From Uliginosibacterium sp036017065 (GTDB lineage: Bacteria; Pseudomonadota; Gammaproteobacteria; Burkholderiales; Rhodocyclaceae), in contig NZ_JAYXHR010000001.1 in assembly GCF_036017065.1 (NCBI RefSeq), positions 1,488,001-1,552,000 of the forward strand: a stretch of 64,000 nt of DNA, given 5' to 3'. Made by a program: the position numbers and the translations under genes. The notes beneath the pieces are model-generated. The model ran no database searches. It saw nothing but the letters and a program-made list of their open reading frames with translations, and was not told where the DNA came from. Positions 8,705-17,292 of this stretch are shown one piece after another; position 1 is the stretch's first letter; each line of letters opens with the position of its first letter.

Positions 8705-10897
8705 ATGGAAATCAAGGTCAACTTTCTCGACAAGCTCCGCCAGGAAGCGAAGTTCGACGACTTCACGGTCATCGCCGACCAGCCCATCCGCTACAAGGGT
8801 GACGGCTCGGCGCCGGGGCCGTTCGATTACTTCCTCGCCTCGTCGGCGCTGTGCGCCGCCTACTTCGTGAAGGCGTACTGCGACACCCGCGGCATCCCGA
8901 CGGAGCACATGCGCCTGTCGCACAACAACATCGTCGATCCGGAGAACCGCTACAAGCAGACCTTCAAGATCCAGATCGAACTGCCGCCAGACATCTCCGA
9001 GAAGGACCGCGTGGGCATCCTGCGGTCGATTGACCGCTGCACGGTGAAGCGCGTGGTGCAGAACGTGCCCGACTTCATCATCGAAGAGGTGGAGAACCTG
9101 GACGCGGATGCGCAGGCGCTGTTGCTGCCGGGCGCCGAGGGCGTGAGCACCCGCATCGCCGGCAAGGACCTGCCGCTGGAAGACACCATCGCCAACATGT
9201 CGGCCCTGCTTGCCGGACTGGGCATCAAGATCGAGATCGCGTCCTGGCGCAACATCGTGCCCAACGTATGGTCATTGCATATCCGCGACGCGCACTCGCC
9301 GATGTGCTTCACCAACGGCAAGGGCGCCACCAAGGAAAGCGCGCTGGCCTCCGCGCTGGGCGAATACATCGAGCGCACCAGCTGCAACCACTTCTACAAC
9401 GACCAGTACTGGGGCGAGGAGTTTGCCAACGCGGACTTCGTGCACTACCCGGACGAGCGCTGGTTCAAGCCAGGCAAGAAGGATGCGCTGCCGGCATGCC
9501 TGCTCGACGACTACAGCCTGGCGATCTACAACGAGGACGGCGAGCTGCGCGGCTCGCACCTGTACGACACGAACTCCGGCAGCACCGCGCGCGGCATCTG
9601 TGCCCTGCCCTATGTGCGCCAATCCGACGGCGAGGTGGTGTACTTCCCCACCAACCTGATCGACAACCTCTTCCTCAGCAATGGCATGAGCGCCGGCAAC
9701 ACGCTGGCCGAGGCACAGGTGCAGTGCCTGTCGGAAATTTTCGAGCGCGCGGTGAAGCGCGAAATCCTGGAAGGCGAGATCGCCTTGCCCGACGTGCCGG
9801 CCGAAGTGCTGGCGAAGTACCCGGGCATCGTGGCCGGCATCCAGGGGCTGGAGGAACAGGGCTTCCCGGTGCTGGTGAAGGACGCCTCGCTGGGCGGCGA
9901 ATTCCCGGTGATGTGCGTGACCCTGATGAACCCGCGCACCGGTGGCGTGTTCGCGTCCTTCGGCGCACACCCCAGCTTCGAAGTGGCGCTGGAGCGCAGT
10001 CTCACCGAACTGCTGCAGGGCCGCAGCTTCGAAGGCCTCAACGACCTGCCCCAACCCACTTTCGCCAGCAACGCGGTGACCGAGCCGAACAATTTCGTCG
10101 AGCACTTCATCGACTCCAGCGGTGTGGTGTCGTGGCGCTTCTTCAGCGCGAAGCACGACTACGAATTCGTCGAGTGGGACTTCACGCGGGGTTCGAATAC
10201 AGAAGAGGCGGCCGCGCTGTTCGGCATCCTCGAAGAGATGGGCAAGGAGGTGTACATGGCCGTGTATGACGAGCTGGGTGCCCAGGCCTGCCGCATCCTC
10301 GTGCCGGGCTACTCCGAGATCTACCCGGTGGAGGACCTGATCTGGGACAACACCAACAAGGCGCTGGCTTTCCGCGAGGACATCCTGAACCTGCACCGTC
10401 TCGACGACGACGCGCTGGCAGCGCTGCTGGAGCGCCTGGAAGAAAGCGAGCTGGACGATTACACCGACATCATCACGCTGATCGGCATCGAGTTCGACGA
10501 GAACACCGACTGGGGCCAGCTGACCATCCTGGAGCTGAAGCTGTTGATCAATCTCGCGCTGAAGCAGTTCGAGGAAGCGCATGAGCTGGTGCAGGCCTAC
10601 CTGCAGTACAACGAGAACACCGCCGAGCGCGGCCTGTTCTACCAGGCCCTCAACGTGGTGCTGGAAGTGACGCTGGACGACGAGATGGAACTGGCGGACT
10701 ACGAGGCCAGCTTCCGCCGCATGTTCGGCAATGCGCGCATGGATGCGGCGATCGGCTCCGTGGACGGCAGCGTGTGCTTCCATGGCCTGACGCCCACCAG
10801 CATGAAGCTGGAAGGACTCGACCGGCACCAGCGCCTGATCGACAGCTACCGGAAGCTGCACAGCGCCCGGGCCCGGGCCGTCGCCACCGCAACCTAG
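8705..10897 (+). CDS. OsmC-YcaO fusion protein
   Basis: Two domains in one 730-residue protein. Residues ~1-135 are an OsmC-like domain with the paired cysteines expected of the thiol peroxidase family (C50 in SSALCAAYF and C112 in DRCTVKR). Residues ~170-600 are a YcaO domain, an ATP-dependent cyclodehydratase fold, with ATP-site helices (ESALASALGEYIERTS, EAQVQCLSEIFERAVKREI). The C-terminal ~130 residues are acidic and helical. E. coli YcaO is linked to RimO-dependent methylthiolation of ribosomal protein S12. That role is possible here but unproven, and no azole-peptide partner genes are nearby. The start chosen at 8705 (MEIKVNFLDKL) is the natural beginning of the OsmC domain. A longer frame from 8630 runs through a hairpin-rich spacer and is unlikely. 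Confidence 0.9.
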   Translation: MEIKVNFLDKLRQEAKFDDFTVIADQPIRYKGDGSAPGPFDYFLASSALCAAYFVKAYCDTRGIPTEHMRLSHNNIVDPENRYKQTFKIQIELPPDISEKDRVGILRSIDRCTVKRVVQNVPDFIIEEVENLDADAQALLLPGAEGVSTRIAGKDLPLEDTIANMSALLAGLGIKIEIASWRNIVPNVWSLHIRDAHSPMCFTNGKGATKESALASALGEYIERTSCNHFYNDQYWGEEFANADFVHYPDERWFKPGKKDALPACLLDDYSLAIYNEDGELRGSHLYDTNSGSTARGICALPYVRQSDGEVVYFPTNLIDNLFLSNGMSAGNTLAEAQVQCLSEIFERAVKREILEGEIALPDVPAEVLAKYPGIVAGIQGLEEQGFPVLVKDASLGGEFPVMCVTLMNPRTGGVFASFGAHPSFEVALERSLTELLQGRSFEGLNDLPQPTFASNAVTEPNNFVEHFIDSSGVVSWRFFSAKHDYEFVEWDFTRGSNTEEAAALFGILEEMGKEVYMAVYDELGAQACRILVPGYSEIYPVEDLIWDNTNKALAFREDILNLHRLDDDALAALLERLEESELDDYTDIITLIGIEFDENTDWGQLTILELKLLINLALKQFEEAHELVQAYLQYNENTAERGLFYQALNVVLEVTLDDEMELADYEASFRRMFGNARMDAAIGSVDGSVCFHGLTPTSMKLEGLDRHQRLIDSYRKLHSARARAVATAT

Positions 10898-11119
10898 ACC
10901 CCGGGGGTGTCAGGACTGGCGATCATGGCGACGCGGCGCTCGCCCGGCGCGAAGAATGCCTCGCGCCGCCTGACAGCCTGACGGCTCCTCTCGTCGTTTG
11001 TCGCGCGCCCGGGGTCGCGCGAACGGAATCGTGTCCTAAAGTTTCAGGACGCTGTGCAGCGACGGCTGGCTGCGCAAACGTCATAAACAACAAAGAACAC
11101 GATTTCCGGAGACGATTCG

Positions 11120-12847
11120 ATGAAACTGACCAAGCTCGCGTTCGGCCTCGTGGCCGCGACGCTGGCGAGCCTCACGCTCGCCGCCAACCGCCCGGCTGGC
11201 TACACGACCATCTGCAGCGAGAACAAGACCTGCTCGGTGGCGGCCAACACCAACGTGGCCTTCGGCCGCGCCGACCGCTTCTTCTACAAGGTGCTGAGCG
11301 GCAGCTTCGTCTGCAACCAGGCGAGCTTCGGCGGACGTATCGCAGGGGGCGTCAATGAGTGCTCCGTGCCCTCGTCCAGCGGCGGCGGCAGCTCTTCGTC
11401 GTCCAGCTCTTCTTCCAGCTCGTCATCGTCGAGTTCGTCGAGCAGTTCTTCCACGAGTTCGTCGTCCACCAGTTCGTCGTCCACCTCATCGAGCTCTTCC
11501 AGCTCGTCGAGTTCGTCGTCCACATCGTCGAGCAGCGGCACTGGTTCTTCCAGCTCGTCGTCCAGCTCCAGCGGCGGTGCTGCCTACGGTGCGGTCACCA
11601 ACCAGTACGTGTATCGCAACATCACCACCAGCAACGCGCTGTATCGCGACTCCGCCCACTTCCGCGTGTACTACGGCGGCAGCGGTCGCGATGCCGCCGG
11701 CGTGCTGGGCCACCACACCGACGCGCAGGTCACCCAGGTGCTGGACTACCTGGAGGCCGCCTACGACTACTGGATCGTGCAGCGCGGCTTCCGCTCGCCG
11801 GGCCGTCCGGTGAACGGGCGCCCCGGCGGCCCGTTCAAGATGAACGTGTATGCGACGGTGGACCTCAACGCCGGCGGCGCGATGGGCTACGACGGCAACG
11901 CCGGCCTGCCCTACCTGGTGGTGCACACCAACCAGATGAGCGCGCCGAACGTGTACGTGCACGAGTTCGGCCACTGCATCACCCTGTCGGAGTACCTGTG
12001 GGTGGACAAGGCCAACACCGGCGCATGGTGGGAGACGCTCGCACAGTGGCACACCGACACCTTCACCGCCTTCGCGCCGCAGTACGTGACGACGCAGCAG
12101 CGCTACGGCCGTGGCGGTGCCAGCACCATCATCAACCTCAACAGCGTCATCGCACAGTCGCGCCTGACCCTGGTGCACGCCGACAACCGCTACGAGGCCT
12201 GGCCCTTCTTCAGTTACCTGAGCCACAACCCGGACAACATCGCCGGGCTGGGCGTGAATGCGGTGCGCACCATGTACCGCTCGCACCAGGGCCAGGAGAC
12301 GCCGCTGCACACGGTGGCCCGCATGAGCTCGACACCGTGGCAACGCGTGGTCGGCCTGTACTGGGCACGCATGGCCTACCTGGACATCGCGCATCCGCTG
12401 GCGCAGGCACGCCTGAATGCGAGCATCAACAACGCGTCCTTCCGCGCCAGCGCCTACCGCAACCTGCAGGCCGCCGGCACCGACACGTATCGCGTGATCG
12501 CTGCGCGCCAGCCAATGTATGGCGGCGCCAACATCAACCCGCTGACCGTCACCGCCGGCACGGTGAACGTCACGGTGCGCAACCTCGGCAACGGTCTGTC
12601 GGGCAGCAACTTCACCGCCACCGTCGCCATCCGCAACACGACCAACGGCGGCGTGCGCTACGTGGCCCTGCCCGGCGGTGTCGGCACCGCCAGCATCGCC
12701 AGCGGTGAAGAGGCCACGCTGGTGGTTGCCAGCACGCCGGATGCGCTGCTCACCTACAACGCCTTCGAGAGCAACGCCGATGCGCCCGACCAGCGTGGGC
12801 TGAACTATGAAGTAGTGATCATCGGCGCGCGACCGCGCGACCTGTAG
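11120..12847 (+). CDS. Secreted putative metallopeptidase with polyserine linker
   Basis: 575 residues. Residues 1-22 form a signal peptide ending in LTLAA. Residues ~25-82 are a small cysteine-containing domain (TTICSENKTCSV, SGSFVCNQ, NECSV) that may bind cell-wall or polysaccharide material. A linker of about 65 almost pure Ser/Thr residues follows (~86-152), as in secreted polysaccharide-degrading enzymes. The C-terminal domain carries the zinc motif HEFGH (H281, E282, H285) with a glutamate 20 residues later in AWWE (E305), matching the gluzincin spacing HExxH-x(18+)-E. The rest resembles uncharacterised secreted proteins of the DUF6055 kind, though I could not confirm this. A strong start is preceded by CGGAGACG. 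The gene stands alone and is followed by a palindromic repeat and a bidirectional hairpin. Substrate unknown. Confidence 0.75.
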   Translation: MKLTKLAFGLVAATLASLTLAANRPAGYTTICSENKTCSVAANTNVAFGRADRFFYKVLSGSFVCNQASFGGRIAGGVNECSVPSSSGGGSSSSSSSSSSSSSSSSSSSSSTSSSSTSSSSTSSSSSSSSSSSSTSSSSGTGSSSSSSSSSGGAAYGAVTNQYVYRNITTSNALYRDSAHFRVYYGGSGRDAAGVLGHHTDAQVTQVLDYLEAAYDYWIVQRGFRSPGRPVNGRPGGPFKMNVYATVDLNAGGAMGYDGNAGLPYLVVHTNQMSAPNVYVHEFGHCITLSEYLWVDKANTGAWWETLAQWHTDTFTAFAPQYVTTQQRYGRGGASTIINLNSVIAQSRLTLVHADNRYEAWPFFSYLSHNPDNIAGLGVNAVRTMYRSHQGQETPLHTVARMSSTPWQRVVGLYWARMAYLDIAHPLAQARLNASINNASFRASAYRNLQAAGTDTYRVIAARQPMYGGANINPLTVTAGTVNVTVRNLGNGLSGSNFTATVAIRNTTNGGVRYVALPGGVGTASIASGEEATLVVASTPDALLTYNAFESNADAPDQRGLNYEVVIIGARPRDL

Positions 12848-12850
12848 GAC

Positions 12851-12966
12851 TGGCTAGCAGAATGATGCTGGCGTCGTTGCAACCGCTTGCCGTACTACTC
12901 GTACTGTCTGCGCGGTCGCACCTCGCCAGCACCGTTCCGCTTCGCTCCACTTCATCCTGCTAGCCA
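12851..12966. repeat. Palindromic intergenic repeat
   Basis: Outer 10-bp inverted arms TGGCTAGCAG (12851-12860) and CTGCTAGCCA (12957-12966), extended by imperfect pairing (ATGA/TCAT). They enclose a ~96-bp core with an inner GTAC-containing hairpin (GCCGTACTACTCGTAC). A related core (GCCGTACCCCAGTACGGC) occurs at 42195-42212. This looks like a short non-coding interspersed palindrome. Confidence 0.6.
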
Positions 12967-12990
12967 CTCCGGGAGGCTGCGGAAGATGAA

Positions 12991-13028
12991 CCGAGGCCCC
13001 ATCCCGCCAGCGCGGGATGGGGCCTCGG
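12991..13028. terminator. Strong hairpin between convergent genes
   Basis: A perfect 17-bp stem beginning CCGAGGCCCCATCCCGC with a 4-base loop CAGC. It sits between the secreted-protein gene (plus) and allA (minus) and probably terminates both. The T-run after it is short (CGTTTGC), so efficiency is uncertain. Confidence 0.7.
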
Positions 13029-13052
13029 CGTTTGCAGCGTGCGGCGCGTGGA

Positions 13053-13568
13053 TCAGCGTGAAGCGATCACCGCGATCGGATCCAGCACCACCTCGTCGCA
13101 GTTCGGCCCTTCGCCCGCGCGGTCCAGCACGAGGAAGTCGCTCACGTCGTCCAGTGCCAGCAGCGGGTGATGCCAGGTGCTGGTGGCGTAGTTCACGCCC
13201 TGCCCCGGCTGTGCGAGGAAGCAGCGCAGCTCACGCGCCGTCGGCGGCTCGCCGGGCGGCGCTACCACCACCAGGTACGGCAGGCCGGACAAGGGCACGA
13301 AGGCCTGCGACCCGCGCGGGTGACGTTCCATCATCACCACGAAGAACGGCAGCGCGCGCGGAAGGCCGCGGAAGATGCTGACGATGACGCGACCACCCTC
13401 GCCCGGGTCCAGCGTGGCGAGGTCGTGGAAGCGCTCGGTGTTGCCGGCATTGATCGGGAAGTGACGCACCGCGTCGCTCGCCTCGATGACGTCACCGAAA
13501 GGCGCGAAGGCCTCGCGGGTCAGCGGCTCGACCGTGAGCGTCAGCGCCGTGTCCACCTGGGTGCTCAT
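13053..13568 (-). CDS. allA: Ureidoglycolate lyase
   Basis: Releases urea and glyoxylate from ureidoglycolate, the last step of allantoate breakdown. 171 residues of cupin-like fold. Recognised by LTREAFAPFGDVIEA near the N-terminus, FPINAGNTERFHDLA, FRGLPRALPFFVVMMERHPRGSQAF, and the C-terminal NYATSTWHHPLLALDDVSDFLVLDR. Start ATG at 13568 overlaps the allantoicase stop by 4 bp, so the two are coupled and translated from one message. The context (alc upstream, GntR divergent, guanine deaminase downstream) supports purine-ureide catabolism. Confidence 0.95.
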   Translation of the reverse strand: MSTQVDTALTLTVEPLTREAFAPFGDVIEASDAVRHFPINAGNTERFHDLATLDPGEGGRVIVSIFRGLPRALPFFVVMMERHPRGSQAFVPLSGLPYLVVVAPPGEPPTARELRCFLAQPGQGVNYATSTWHHPLLALDDVSDFLVLDRAGEGPNCDEVVLDPIAVIASR

Positions 13569-14572
13569 GCGCTGGCTACCTTGCCCCACAGGCGCAGGCG
13601 GCTGACGCCGCCGTCGGGGAAGACATTGAAGCGCACGTGCGTCACCGGCCCCAGCGCGGCGGACGGTGCGAAGGTATGCACCGCGTCCATCTGCAGCTTC
13701 TGCGGGCCCAGCAGCTCCTGCCAGAACATGCTCTGGGTGATCAGCGACTGGTCGGTGCCACCCAGCATGCGCGCAGCCTGCAGCGAGCACGCATCGGGGA
13801 AATTGCCCTTGAAGAAGGCGGTGTCGACTTCCACCTTCTCGATGATGCCCGGCGCGGCCAGCGCGACGATGCACCAGTCGTTGCCGGGTTCGCGGCGGCG
13901 GCGGGTCTCCCAGCCATCGCCCATGTTCACGCCACGGCCCGGCAGCAGCAGGGATGAGGCCAGGCCGAAGTGTTCGTTGTTGGCCGCCACGATGTAGGCG
14001 CCGTTGATCGAGGCCGCGAGGTCCAGCTCTGCCCCGCCGATGGCCCAGTCGCCGCTCGGGCGACCATAGACCCGCAGGCGGGCGACGCCACCGTCCGGGT
14101 AGATCGACAGGCGCACGTGGGTCCACGTGTCGGTGCTGTGCAGCGCATGGTAGTGATGGCTGTTGCCCTTCAGGGAGACGGTGCCCAGCAGCGAGGTCCA
14201 GCGCGTGCTGGCATCCGGCTCGCCATTCGTGACGTGGCAGGCCTCCAGCGACGCGCCGGGCGGGTAGTTGCCGGTGAAGTGGCGGGTGTCGATGTCCACG
14301 CCTACCAGGCGGCCGGGGCGCGCCAGGCGGATCACGCACCAGTCGTTGCCGGGCCCGCGCTTGCGACGGCTCTCCCAGCCATCCATCCACTTGCCGTGGT
14401 CGTCGTACTTGCCGGGGATGAACACCGGCTCTTCCGGCGCCAGCATGCGATCGCGCGGGGCGAAGAATTCGTCGCTGGCTGCGACTGCCTGCGCACCCAG
14501 GCGCGGGTCGGCGAGGTTGGTATAGCGACGGGTGAAATCGGGTGCATCGGGATCGAGAGCGACGACGGCCAT
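13565..14572 (-). CDS. alc: Allantoicase
   Basis: Hydrolyses allantoate to ureidoglycolate and urea. 335 residues made of the two tandem repeats typical of the family. Repeat 1 holds DDHGKWMDGWESRRKR and GNDWCVIRLARPG (residues ~50-90). Repeat 2 holds GVNMGDGWETRRRREPGNDWCIVALAAPG (residues ~220-255). FTGNYPPGASLE and FKGNFPDACSLQ are the matching second-repeat strands. ATG at 14572 gives the usual MAVV start. Coupled to allA. Expected to be controlled by the divergent GntR regulator through the palindromes in the 247-bp spacer. Confidence 0.96.
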   Translation of the reverse strand: MAVVALDPDAPDFTRRYTNLADPRLGAQAVAASDEFFAPRDRMLAPEEPVFIPGKYDDHGKWMDGWESRRKRGPGNDWCVIRLARPGRLVGVDIDTRHFTGNYPPGASLEACHVTNGEPDASTRWTSLLGTVSLKGNSHHYHALHSTDTWTHVRLSIYPDGGVARLRVYGRPSGDWAIGGAELDLAASINGAYIVAANNEHFGLASSLLLPGRGVNMGDGWETRRRREPGNDWCIVALAAPGIIEKVEVDTAFFKGNFPDACSLQAARMLGGTDQSLITQSMFWQELLGPQKLQMDAVHTFAPSAALGPVTHVRFNVFPDGGVSRLRLWGKVASA

Positions 14573-14716
14573 GAAGTGAGTCCTTGTGTTGCCTGAATGT
14601 GTTGCTGGATGGCGGCGGGGCGGGTGGCGTACCTGGTGGCGTAGCTTGGCGTACCTGCAAGGCCCTGGAGAAAGCTTAGCGTCTGACTACCGCAGCCGGA
14701 GGAATGATCACTATTC

Positions 14717-14752
14717 CAGTTCTAACTGAATACAGTTTGATGTGGCAAACTG
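14717..14752. promoter_or_regulatory. Inverted-repeat cluster between alc and gntR (candidate operator)
   Basis: Two inverted repeats sharing the half site CAGTT. CAGTT-CT-AACTG lies at 14717-14728. The perfect CAGTTTG-N6-CAAACTG lies at 14733-14752. They sit in the divergent spacer between alc and the GntR gene, where an operator for both is expected. The rest of the spacer holds no gene. The 14820 start was preferred for the GntR gene partly because a start at 14742 would lie inside this site. Confidence 0.6.
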
Positions 14753-14819
14753 TACCGCAATCTGCGCTGCAGGTCTGCCACGACGCCCGGGATCTTTCGA
14801 GACCAACCGCATACACGAC

Positions 14820-15602
14820 ATGAAGCGACGCCAACCCATCGCCCCGCTGGATACCGACCCGCCCGCCCCCGGCAAGGCTGACGCCACGCGCCCGGCGACC
14901 GCCAAGGCCGGCCCGCGCAAGCGCGACAACGTGGGCGCCGCCGACGCGCGCATCTACGACGCGATCTTCCAGGCCGTGATGCTCCACCGCCTGAAGCCAG
15001 GCATGAAACTGCCCGAGCCGCAGTTGTGCGAGTTGTTCGGGGTGAGCCGCACGCTGGTGCGCAAGGCCCTGCAGCGCCTGGCCGGCGATCACATCGTGGA
15101 CCTGCGCCCCAACCGTGGCGCAGTGGTGGCCTCGCCCACGCCGGAGGAGACGCGCGAGATCTTCGCTGCACGCCGCGCCATCGAGGCGGCCATCATGCCG
15201 CTGGTGATCGCCAACGCCACGCCCGCCAGCCTCCGCGCGCTGCGCGAGGCCATGGCGGCCGAGCACGAAGCCTTGCACCAGCCCTCGCAACGCGAGTGGG
15301 CGCAGCGGGCCGGCGGCTTCCACACGCTGCTCGCCGAGCAGGGCGGCAACCGCGTGCTGGCGGCCTTCCTCACACAACTGATGTCGCGCTGCTCGCTGAT
15401 CGTCGCGCTGTACGAAGCCCCCGGCGATGCGCTGTGCGAACACGAGGAACACGCCGAACTGGTGGAACGCATCGCCGCCGGCGACGTATCCGGCGCCATC
15501 GCCCTGATGGACGCCCACCTGCACGCACTGGAAGCCCGCATCCGCCTGCCCAGGCCGGAAGAGGCCCCGGACCTGGCGGCCCTGCTCGGCCTCGGCAGCT
15601 GA
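14820..15602 (+). CDS. GntR-family transcriptional regulator (FCD type)
   Basis: 260 residues. A basic, proline-rich N-terminal tail of ~45 residues precedes a winged helix-turn-helix (IYDAIFQAVMLHRLKPGMKLPE, LCELFGVSRTLVRKALQRL, VDLRPNRGAVVA). A C-terminal all-helical FCD effector domain follows (TREIFAARRAIEAAI, EHEEHAELVERIAAGD, AIALMDAHL). FCD-type GntR proteins normally respond to carboxylates or purine intermediates. Divergent from alc-allA and upstream of the BMP binding protein. Local palindromes suggest it represses or activates both. Start at 14820 (MKRRQPIAP) is preferred, though no strong ribosome site is seen. Confidence 0.88.
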   Translation: MKRRQPIAPLDTDPPAPGKADATRPATAKAGPRKRDNVGAADARIYDAIFQAVMLHRLKPGMKLPEPQLCELFGVSRTLVRKALQRLAGDHIVDLRPNRGAVVASPTPEETREIFAARRAIEAAIMPLVIANATPASLRALREAMAAEHEALHQPSQREWAQRAGGFHTLLAEQGGNRVLAAFLTQLMSRCSLIVALYEAPGDALCEHEEHAELVERIAAGDVSGAIALMDAHLHALEARIRLPRPEEAPDLAALLGLGS

Positions 15603-15976
15603 CGCTCGCCGGGCTGCACGCGATCTGTATACAGTAAGTTGCTGACGGCCTATCCGGCCGATCAGCCACGTTTCTGCACGCCCCCTGCACGTTCCCGCCC
15701 TGCCGCCCAGGCGTCGCTCCACCCCTGTAGTTCAAGCCTTTGCGACCCGACTCCACTCCTGGCAGCGCGCACCAAGCTCGCGCCGCGTTTTCATGATCCG
15801 TGCCCAGGCACAGTGCGTGGCGCGCCATCCGCGTCCCGACGGTTTCACGCAAGTCATTGATTCAACGTAATACAGGTCAAAGCCGCGAGGTGGACCGGAT
15901 GTTGCGTGTATACACTTATGAAACGTAACGGATACGTTTCAGAGTTCACCGCATACAATCGACCCGGAGCACTGAC
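15603..15976. promoter_or_regulatory. Intergenic region with three palindromes before the BMP gene
   Basis: A 374-bp non-coding stretch. It contains CTGTATACAG (15625-15634), GTGTATACAC (15906-15915), and the inverted repeat GAAACGTA-N5-TACGTTTC (15920-15940). The two TGTATACA-centred sites resemble the TNGTNNACNA pattern of GntR/FadR operators, and the last two lie 37-71 bp before the BMP start. I see no gene here. Confidence 0.6.
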
Positions 15977-17074
15977 ATGGACCGTCGCAGTTTCCTGCTT
16001 TCCTCGCTGGCCGCCGGTGGCGCGCTGGCCCTGCCCTCGCTGGCCCAGGCCAGCACCACCTACAGCGCCAGCAACCCCTTGAAAATCGGTTTCTGCTATC
16101 CCGGCCCGATCGGCGACGTGGGCTGGACCTTCCAGCACGAGCTGGGCCGCCGCCTGGTCGACAAGACCTTCGGCAACCGCGTGAAGACGATGTACATCGA
16201 GAACGTGCCGGAGACGGCCGACGCCGAGCGGGTGATCCGCCAGTTCATCCAGCAGGGCTGCAACATGGTGTTCACCACGTCTTTCGGCTTCATGGAGCCG
16301 ACACTGCGCGTGGCGAAGCTGTTCCCCAAGGTCACCTTCGAGCACGCCACCGGCTACAAGACCGCGCCCAACATGGGCATCTACCAGACGCGCTTCTACG
16401 AAGGCGCCTACCTGCTCGGCATCCTCGCCGGCAAGATGACGAAGACGAACACGCTGGGCTTCGTCGCCTCGGTACCGATCCCGGAAGTACTGCGCAACAT
16501 CAACGCCTTCACGCTCGGCGCACGCAGCGTCAATCCGAAAATCCAGACCAAGGTGATCTGGGTGTACTCCTGGTACGACCCGGGCCGCGAACGTGAAGCG
16601 GCCGAAACGCTGGTCGCCCAGGGCGCCGACGTGATGTACCAGAACACCGATTCGCCGGCGATCGTGCAGGTGGCGCAGGACAAGGGCCTGTTCGCCTTCG
16701 GCCAGGATTCCGACATGCTGAAGTACGGCCCGAAGTCGCACCTCTCCGCCAACACCGTGAACTGGGGCGTGTACTACGTGAAGAAGGTGCAGGAAGTGCT
16801 GGACGGAAAGTGGGAGCAGGAAGACACCAAGTGGGGCATGAAGGAGGGAATGATCGAACTGTCCCCGCTCAACGCCGCAGTGCCTGCCGACGTGGCGAAG
16901 CTCTTCAACCAGAAGAAGGCAGACATCGTGGCCGGCAAGTTCAACCCCTTCAGCGGCGAGATCCGCGACAACGAAGGCAAGGTGCGCGTGGCCGCCGGCC
17001 AGGTGTTGCCCGAGTCCGAACTGTGGTCGCTGAAGTGGTATGCCGAAGGGGTGCAGGGCAAGGTGCCGAGCTAG
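15977..17074 (+). CDS. BMP-family periplasmic binding protein (nucleoside/purine type)
   Basis: 365-residue periplasmic protein of the BMP/PnrA family, which binds purine nucleosides or related bases for ABC uptake. The N-terminus MDRRSFLLSSLAAGGALALPSLAQA has an RRSF pair and a hydrophobic stretch, so Tat or Sec export is plausible. No lipobox is seen. Family landmarks are KIGFCYPGPIGDVGWTFQHE, NMVFTTSFGFMEP, YQTRFYEGAYLLGILAGKMT, GFVASVPIPEVLRNINAF and ADVMYQNTDSPAIVQVAQ. It follows the GntR gene and palindromic sites, inside a purine-ureide island. No ABC ATPase or permease genes are adjacent, which is unusual. The ligand (for example a purine base, ureide or nucleoside) is inferred. Confidence 0.88.
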   Translation: MDRRSFLLSSLAAGGALALPSLAQASTTYSASNPLKIGFCYPGPIGDVGWTFQHELGRRLVDKTFGNRVKTMYIENVPETADAERVIRQFIQQGCNMVFTTSFGFMEPTLRVAKLFPKVTFEHATGYKTAPNMGIYQTRFYEGAYLLGILAGKMTKTNTLGFVASVPIPEVLRNINAFTLGARSVNPKIQTKVIWVYSWYDPGREREAAETLVAQGADVMYQNTDSPAIVQVAQDKGLFAFGQDSDMLKYGPKSHLSANTVNWGVYYVKKVQEVLDGKWEQEDTKWGMKEGMIELSPLNAAVPADVAKLFNQKKADIVAGKFNPFSGEIRDNEGKVRVAAGQVLPESELWSLKWYAEGVQGKVPS

Positions 17075-17094
17075 TCCACCGCGTCTGCCGAAGG

Positions 17095-17224
17095 GCGGTA
17101 GGTTGGGTTGAGCGCAGCGAAGCCCAACACGAACTCGCGAAATCAGGACTCCGCAGCAGAGGCCGCTGTTGGGCTTGCTTCGACATGCTCAGCACAAGTC
17201 GCGTTGCTCAACCCAACCTACCGC
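17095..17224. repeat. 130-bp interspersed palindromic element
   Basis: Perfect 19-bp outer inverted arms, GCGGTAGGTTGGGTTGAGC at 17095-17113 and its complement at 17206-17224. A second nested pair is present (AAGCCCAACA 17120-17129 and TGTTGGGCTT 17167-17176). No coding potential. It resembles the GGTTGGGTTGAGC-type intergenic repeats common in betaproteobacteria. It occupies most of the spacer between the BMP gene and the flavin reductase gene and could stabilise or end transcripts. Confidence 0.8.
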
Positions 17225-17292
17225 GCTGAAAAACGCGCCGTCATTCCCGCACAGCGGCAGTGACGGCCAGTCAGGGACGGAACCAACGAATC

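Noticed and set aside
11284..11541. Acidic Asp/Glu-Leu protein frame opposite the polyserine linker
   Set aside because: It is the complement of a Ser-codon repeat. Periodicity is inherited from the linker and no start signal supports it.
14742..14819. Upstream start for the GntR gene
   Set aside because: It would place the start inside the CAGTTTG inverted repeat, and the added residues are not conserved in type.
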